A stretch of DNA of 64,000 bases, from positions 186,001-250,000 of the forward strand of contig JBDNFW010000033.1 in the NCBI GenBank assembly GCA_041689615.1. The letters are read 5' to 3'. The stretch's first letter is position 1; each line of letters begins with the position of its first letter. The translations under genes were made by a program, and so were the position numbers. Origin of the DNA: UBA7359 sp041689615 (GTDB lineage: Bacteria > Pseudomonadota > Gammaproteobacteria > Eutrophobiales > Eutrophobiaceae). The notes below the pieces were generated by a model. That model saw nothing but the letters and a program-made list of their open reading frames with translations. It was not told where the DNA came from and did no database searches. This document shows positions 61,087-64,000 of this stretch, one piece after another.

Positions 61087-62085
61087 ATGATTCGAATTGT
61101 TTCCTACATTGGCTTGCTGGCGGGCCTTTTAATACTAGCGATACTTATTGTCTGGCAGGGAATTGATGAGATATTTGATTTATTGGTTAATACTGGTTTT
61201 TCCTTATTATTATTACCCATCGTCTGGTTGCCGAGTCTCTTTTTCGCCGTCATCTCATGGCATTATCTTTTTCCCGTAAAGCGAATTCCGCCTTTCAAGG
61301 AATTGTCACTCGCTTTGTGGATGGGCAGAGCAATTAATACCCTCTTGCCGGTTGCTTCTATAGGCGGAGAAATAGCGAAAGCTCGATTATTAATACTCTG
61401 GGGCAGAGGTGGTGTTGATGCCAGCGCTTCGGTTTTAGTCGATAAAACAGTACAGGCACTGGCTTTAGTCCCTTGGGCCATTATTGGTACGGCTTTATTG
61501 GTCTATTTGGCGATAGATAATGAATTGGCCAAGCTAATTATGCTGGGTACCTTCCTGCTCGGACTCGGGATTGTCGGTTTTGTCATTATTCAACGGGCGG
61601 GAATATTCGGTTTTGTTACCCGTTTTATTGGCAAATTCCATACTTCTGACGGCTGGGGACAAATTACCAGCAATGCTCATGATGTCGATTTGATAGTTAA
61701 GGAAATTTACAGCAATAAAAAGCGATTTCTGGCTGCTATTTTTTGGCGGACTCTTGGTTTGGTCTGGCAAACCTCGGAAGTTTGGCTCGCCTGCTACCTT
61801 TTAGGCCATCCAATCGGTCTAATTGAAGCCCTGATGCTAAAAAGTCTGACCTCCATTATCACTGACATTGCCTTTGTTATTCCCAATGGATATGGCGTAC
61901 AGGAAGGTGGTTATTTGATGCTGGGCGCGCTTATTGGCTTGAGTCCTGAAGTAGCGCTGACCATATCATTGGCGACTCGAATTCGGGAATTAATAGTCGA
62001 CCTGCCTGGATTGCTGTATTGGCATAATATTGAGGCGAAATTTTTGCTCAATAAATCCAGTAAATCTCACCCAAAAGATGCTTAA
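61087..62085 (+). CDS. Inner-membrane protein of the HpnL / UPF0104 family
   Basis: 332 residues, about eight membrane helices. The core has MGRAINTLLPVASIGGEIAK and, near the C-terminus, IPNGYGVQEGGYLMLGALIG, which are the conserved glycine-rich blocks of the flippase-like (lysylphosphatidylglycerol synthetase membrane region) family that includes HpnL of hopanoid clusters. Its place before hpnI and hpnJ supports HpnL. It may move a lipid across the membrane; the exact role is unsettled. The 213 bases to hpnI hold no gene. Confidence 0.82.
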   Translation: MIRIVSYIGLLAGLLILAILIVWQGIDEIFDLLVNTGFSLLLLPIVWLPSLFFAVISWHYLFPVKRIPPFKELSLALWMGRAINTLLPVASIGGEIAKARLLILWGRGGVDASASVLVDKTVQALALVPWAIIGTALLVYLAIDNELAKLIMLGTFLLGLGIVGFVIIQRAGIFGFVTRFIGKFHTSDGWGQITSNAHDVDLIVKEIYSNKKRFLAAIFWRTLGLVWQTSEVWLACYLLGHPIGLIEALMLKSLTSIITDIAFVIPNGYGVQEGGYLMLGALIGLSPEVALTISLATRIRELIVDLPGLLYWHNIEAKFLLNKSSKSHPKDA

Positions 62086-62298
62086 TAACTGCCATTTCAT
62101 CAAATGGTAAATATTTGCTTTAAAGCAGCAAAATCAATATGCTTCGCGATTAAGTTGGTAGTGGCGCAGAGAATTAATTTTGCTTGTTTTATCACCCTTA
62201 AAAGAATTATAATTTTCATTTCCAAGTCATTGTTAAATAATAAGTTTATTACTTACAGAGCATTTATAGAGTTTTGATAATACAAATACGGTTGACCC

Positions 62299-63522
62299 AT
62301 GCAAACTGAGTTTTTCAACATTTTTAATATTTCAGTCATTTTTATATGTCTATGCTCAGTCGGCTATCTCTTCTTTGCTATATTCGCTGTCGAACTTTTT
62401 AATCTAAAGCGCAAGAAGGCAACAACATCAACTGAAGTTCATCCTCCGGTCACGATCTTGAAACCTGTTTATGGTCTTGACCCTGAGATGTTGGACAACC
62501 TTCGCAGTTTTTGTCAGCAAGATTATCCCGAATACCAAATCATATTTGGACTACACGATAAAAATGATCGTGCTATTCCTCTTATCGAAAAAGTTATAAA
62601 AGAATTTAAAAATGTTGATATCAGTTACATCGTGAATTCAAAAAATCATGGCACTAATCACAAAGTATCAAACTTGATTAATATGTATCCAACAGCAAAG
62701 CATGATTATTTGTTGATTGCTGATAGCGACATGCGTGTACCGAATAATTATCTTGCAAACGTGATGTCTGCTTTTTCTGATTCTGATGTTGGTGCAGTGA
62801 CTTGTCTGTATTCCGGATCAGCGAGAGGAAAAATCGCTTCGTCTTTAAATGCGATGTTTATTAACGAATGGTTTTTACCTTCTGTTTTAATTTCAAAAAT
62901 CTTGCAGCCAATAAAATATTGCCTTGGCGCAACCATGATCGTCCGACGTAATTTACTGGAAGAGATTGGTGGCTTTAAAGCTTTATCAAATTACCTTGCT
63001 GATGATTACATGCTTGGGAAAATGGTTTCTGATCTTGGCCATAAAATTCATTTAACAAACTTTGTTGTAGAGAACATTGTTGAAGAAGCATCCATAAAAG
63101 ACTTAATAACGCACGAACTACGTTGGGCAAGAACACTGCGACGTGTAGAACCTTTAGGTTACGCATTTACTTTCCTGACGGACACTTTGGTTGTCAGCAG
63201 CATTACTGCTTTTACAATTTATCTAGGCACGAGCCATTTACTGTTGTCTTTATCGCCAATTCTTTTAGTCCTTATGGCACGAGTAATCTTGCATCTTCGC
63301 ATAAAGAAAATCACAGGTTCTAAAAGTGCCGGATCTATTTGGTTAATCCCGTTACGGGATATTTTGTCATTTTGCATTAGAGTGATCAGCTTTACCGGTA
63401 ATTCAATTCAATGGCGTAATAATTCATTCAATGTTGATCAAGCGGGTTTAATTCATGCTGATCAACACAGCTTGATTGAGGAAAAAGACATTCCCAATCT
63501 GGCAACGACACAAGATTATTAA
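62299..63522 (+). CDS. hpnI: Hopanoid-associated glycosyltransferase HpnI
   Basis: A 407-residue family 2/21 glycosyltransferase with an N-terminal membrane helix (about 10-33) and two or three C-terminal helices (about 290-345). The catalytic blocks are VTILKPVYGLDPEM, LLIADSDMRVPNNYL (D-x-D), ADDYMLGKMV and HELRWARTLRR. HpnI links N-acetylglucosamine-type sugar to bacteriohopanetetrol-type side chains in some bacteria, in the inner membrane. hpnJ begins 20 bases after the stop codon, so they share an operon. Confidence 0.87.
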   Translation: MQTEFFNIFNISVIFICLCSVGYLFFAIFAVELFNLKRKKATTSTEVHPPVTILKPVYGLDPEMLDNLRSFCQQDYPEYQIIFGLHDKNDRAIPLIEKVIKEFKNVDISYIVNSKNHGTNHKVSNLINMYPTAKHDYLLIADSDMRVPNNYLANVMSAFSDSDVGAVTCLYSGSARGKIASSLNAMFINEWFLPSVLISKILQPIKYCLGATMIVRRNLLEEIGGFKALSNYLADDYMLGKMVSDLGHKIHLTNFVVENIVEEASIKDLITHELRWARTLRRVEPLGYAFTFLTDTLVVSSITAFTIYLGTSHLLLSLSPILLVLMARVILHLRIKKITGSKSAGSIWLIPLRDILSFCIRVISFTGNSIQWRNNSFNVDQAGLIHADQHSLIEEKDIPNLATTQDY

Positions 63523-63541
63523 TTCGGAGTATTTTCAAACA

Positions 63542-64000
63542 ATGTTAAAAACATTATTCCTTAACCCACCTTCATTTAATGGCTTTGATGGCGCGGCTGG
63601 TTCTCGTTATCAATGTACTCGTGAAATAAAATCTTTCTGGTATCCAACATGGTTAGCTCAGTTAGCTGCTTTAGTAGAAGGAAGTAAATTAATCGACGCA
63701 CCAGCTCGCGGTACAACGTTAGAAGAAATTTTACCTTTGGCAACAGATTATGAATTTCTTGTTATGTACACCAGTACTCCTTCATTTCCGAATGATGTGA
63801 AAATTGCTGAAGCATTTAAAGAAAAAAATCCAAATTTAATGATTGGTTTTTGTGGTGCACACGTTGCGGTTAATCCTGATCAAACTGTGACTGCTTCCGA
63901 TGCAATCGATTTTGTTTGCGGCAACGAATTTGATTTTACCATTAAAGAAATTGCTGAAGGTAAAGCTTTAGAAGAAGTAGACGGTATCGTATACAAAAAA
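63542..64000 (+). CDS. hpnJ: Hopanoid-associated B12-binding radical SAM protein HpnJ (partial)
   Basis: The first 153 residues, cut by the window end. MLKTLFLNPPSFNGFDGAAG, the segment SRYQCTREIKSFWYPTWLAQ, and the B12-binding-like region (about 30-130; MYTSTPSFPNDVKIAEAF and MIGFCGAHVAV) match HpnJ, which works on the hopanoid side chain. The radical SAM cysteine motif would lie beyond the edge. Identification is supported by the adjoining hpnI. Confidence 0.85.
   Translation, partial: MLKTLFLNPPSFNGFDGAAGSRYQCTREIKSFWYPTWLAQLAALVEGSKLIDAPARGTTLEEILPLATDYEFLVMYTSTPSFPNDVKIAEAFKEKNPNLMIGFCGAHVAVNPDQTVTASDAIDFVCGNEFDFTIKEIAEGKALEEVDGIVYKK

Overview
The window is an AT-rich chromosomal segment of a gammaproteobacterium. 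Two long blocks keep the gene order known from Pseudomonas and relatives. The left block reads, right to left, cysS, tRNA genes, tig-clpP-clpX-lon-hupB, two tRNAs, ppiD, then fabI and a yej/opp-type ABC transporter, with ppiB-lpxH on the other side of cysS. The right block is thiO, a type IV pilus minor-pilin cluster (fimT-pilV-pilW-pilX-pilY1-pilE), ispH-lspA-ileS-ribF-murJ, rpsT, proB-obgE-rpmA-rplU and ispB. A methylotroph-type fch/mtdA pair (29.4-31.2 kb) and a hopanoid gene cluster at the right edge (61-64 kb) suggest a C1-using, hopanoid-making lineage, possibly near the Methylococcales. That placement is inference.

Layout. 1-6.3 kb: peptide-type ABC transporter operon with an acyl-CoA thioesterase gene inside it. 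6.3-8.4 kb: fabI and a dicarboxylate/glutamate symporter. 8.6-17.1 kb: protein quality control (ppiD, HU, Lon, ClpX, ClpP, trigger factor). 17.2-19.0 kb: six tRNAs on the minus strand, one of which (tRNA-Arg, TCT) is split by a group I intron carrying a PD-(D/E)XK homing endonuclease gene. 19.0-23.5 kb: cysS, ppiB, lpxH, ampD-ampE. 23.6-25.5 kb: egtC-egtB (ergothioneine type). 25.5-27.2 kb: two inverted copies of a ~300 bp MITE-like repeat around an ankyrin gene and a retropepsin-like gene. 27.2-31.2 kb: alanine/glycine symporter, nadC, fch, mtdA. 31.2-36.4 kb: a Sel1-SPOR protein, two tandem paralogues of unknown function and a TonB-dependent receptor. 36.4-48.2 kb: tRNA-Thr, thiO, the pilus cluster and three small envelope genes. 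48.2-60.0 kb: the conserved housekeeping block. 60.1-64 kb: tRNA-Pro, a CDP-alcohol phosphatidyltransferase, and hpnL-like, hpnI and hpnJ genes (hpnJ cut by the window end).

The intergenic spaces hold two kinds of repeats: MITE-like elements with shared modules at five loci (8.4, 20.5, 25.5, 26.9 and 55.7 kb), and long imperfect palindromes (55.1 and 58.0 kb) plus a perfect one over the nadC stop codon. The most striking items are the interrupted tRNA-Arg gene, the MITE insertion that supplies the egtB stop codon, a PilY1 whose von Willebrand A domain is split by a repeat array, and the tandem unknown paralogues at 32.4-33.9 kb. I saw no prophage, integrase, CRISPR array or rRNA operon.
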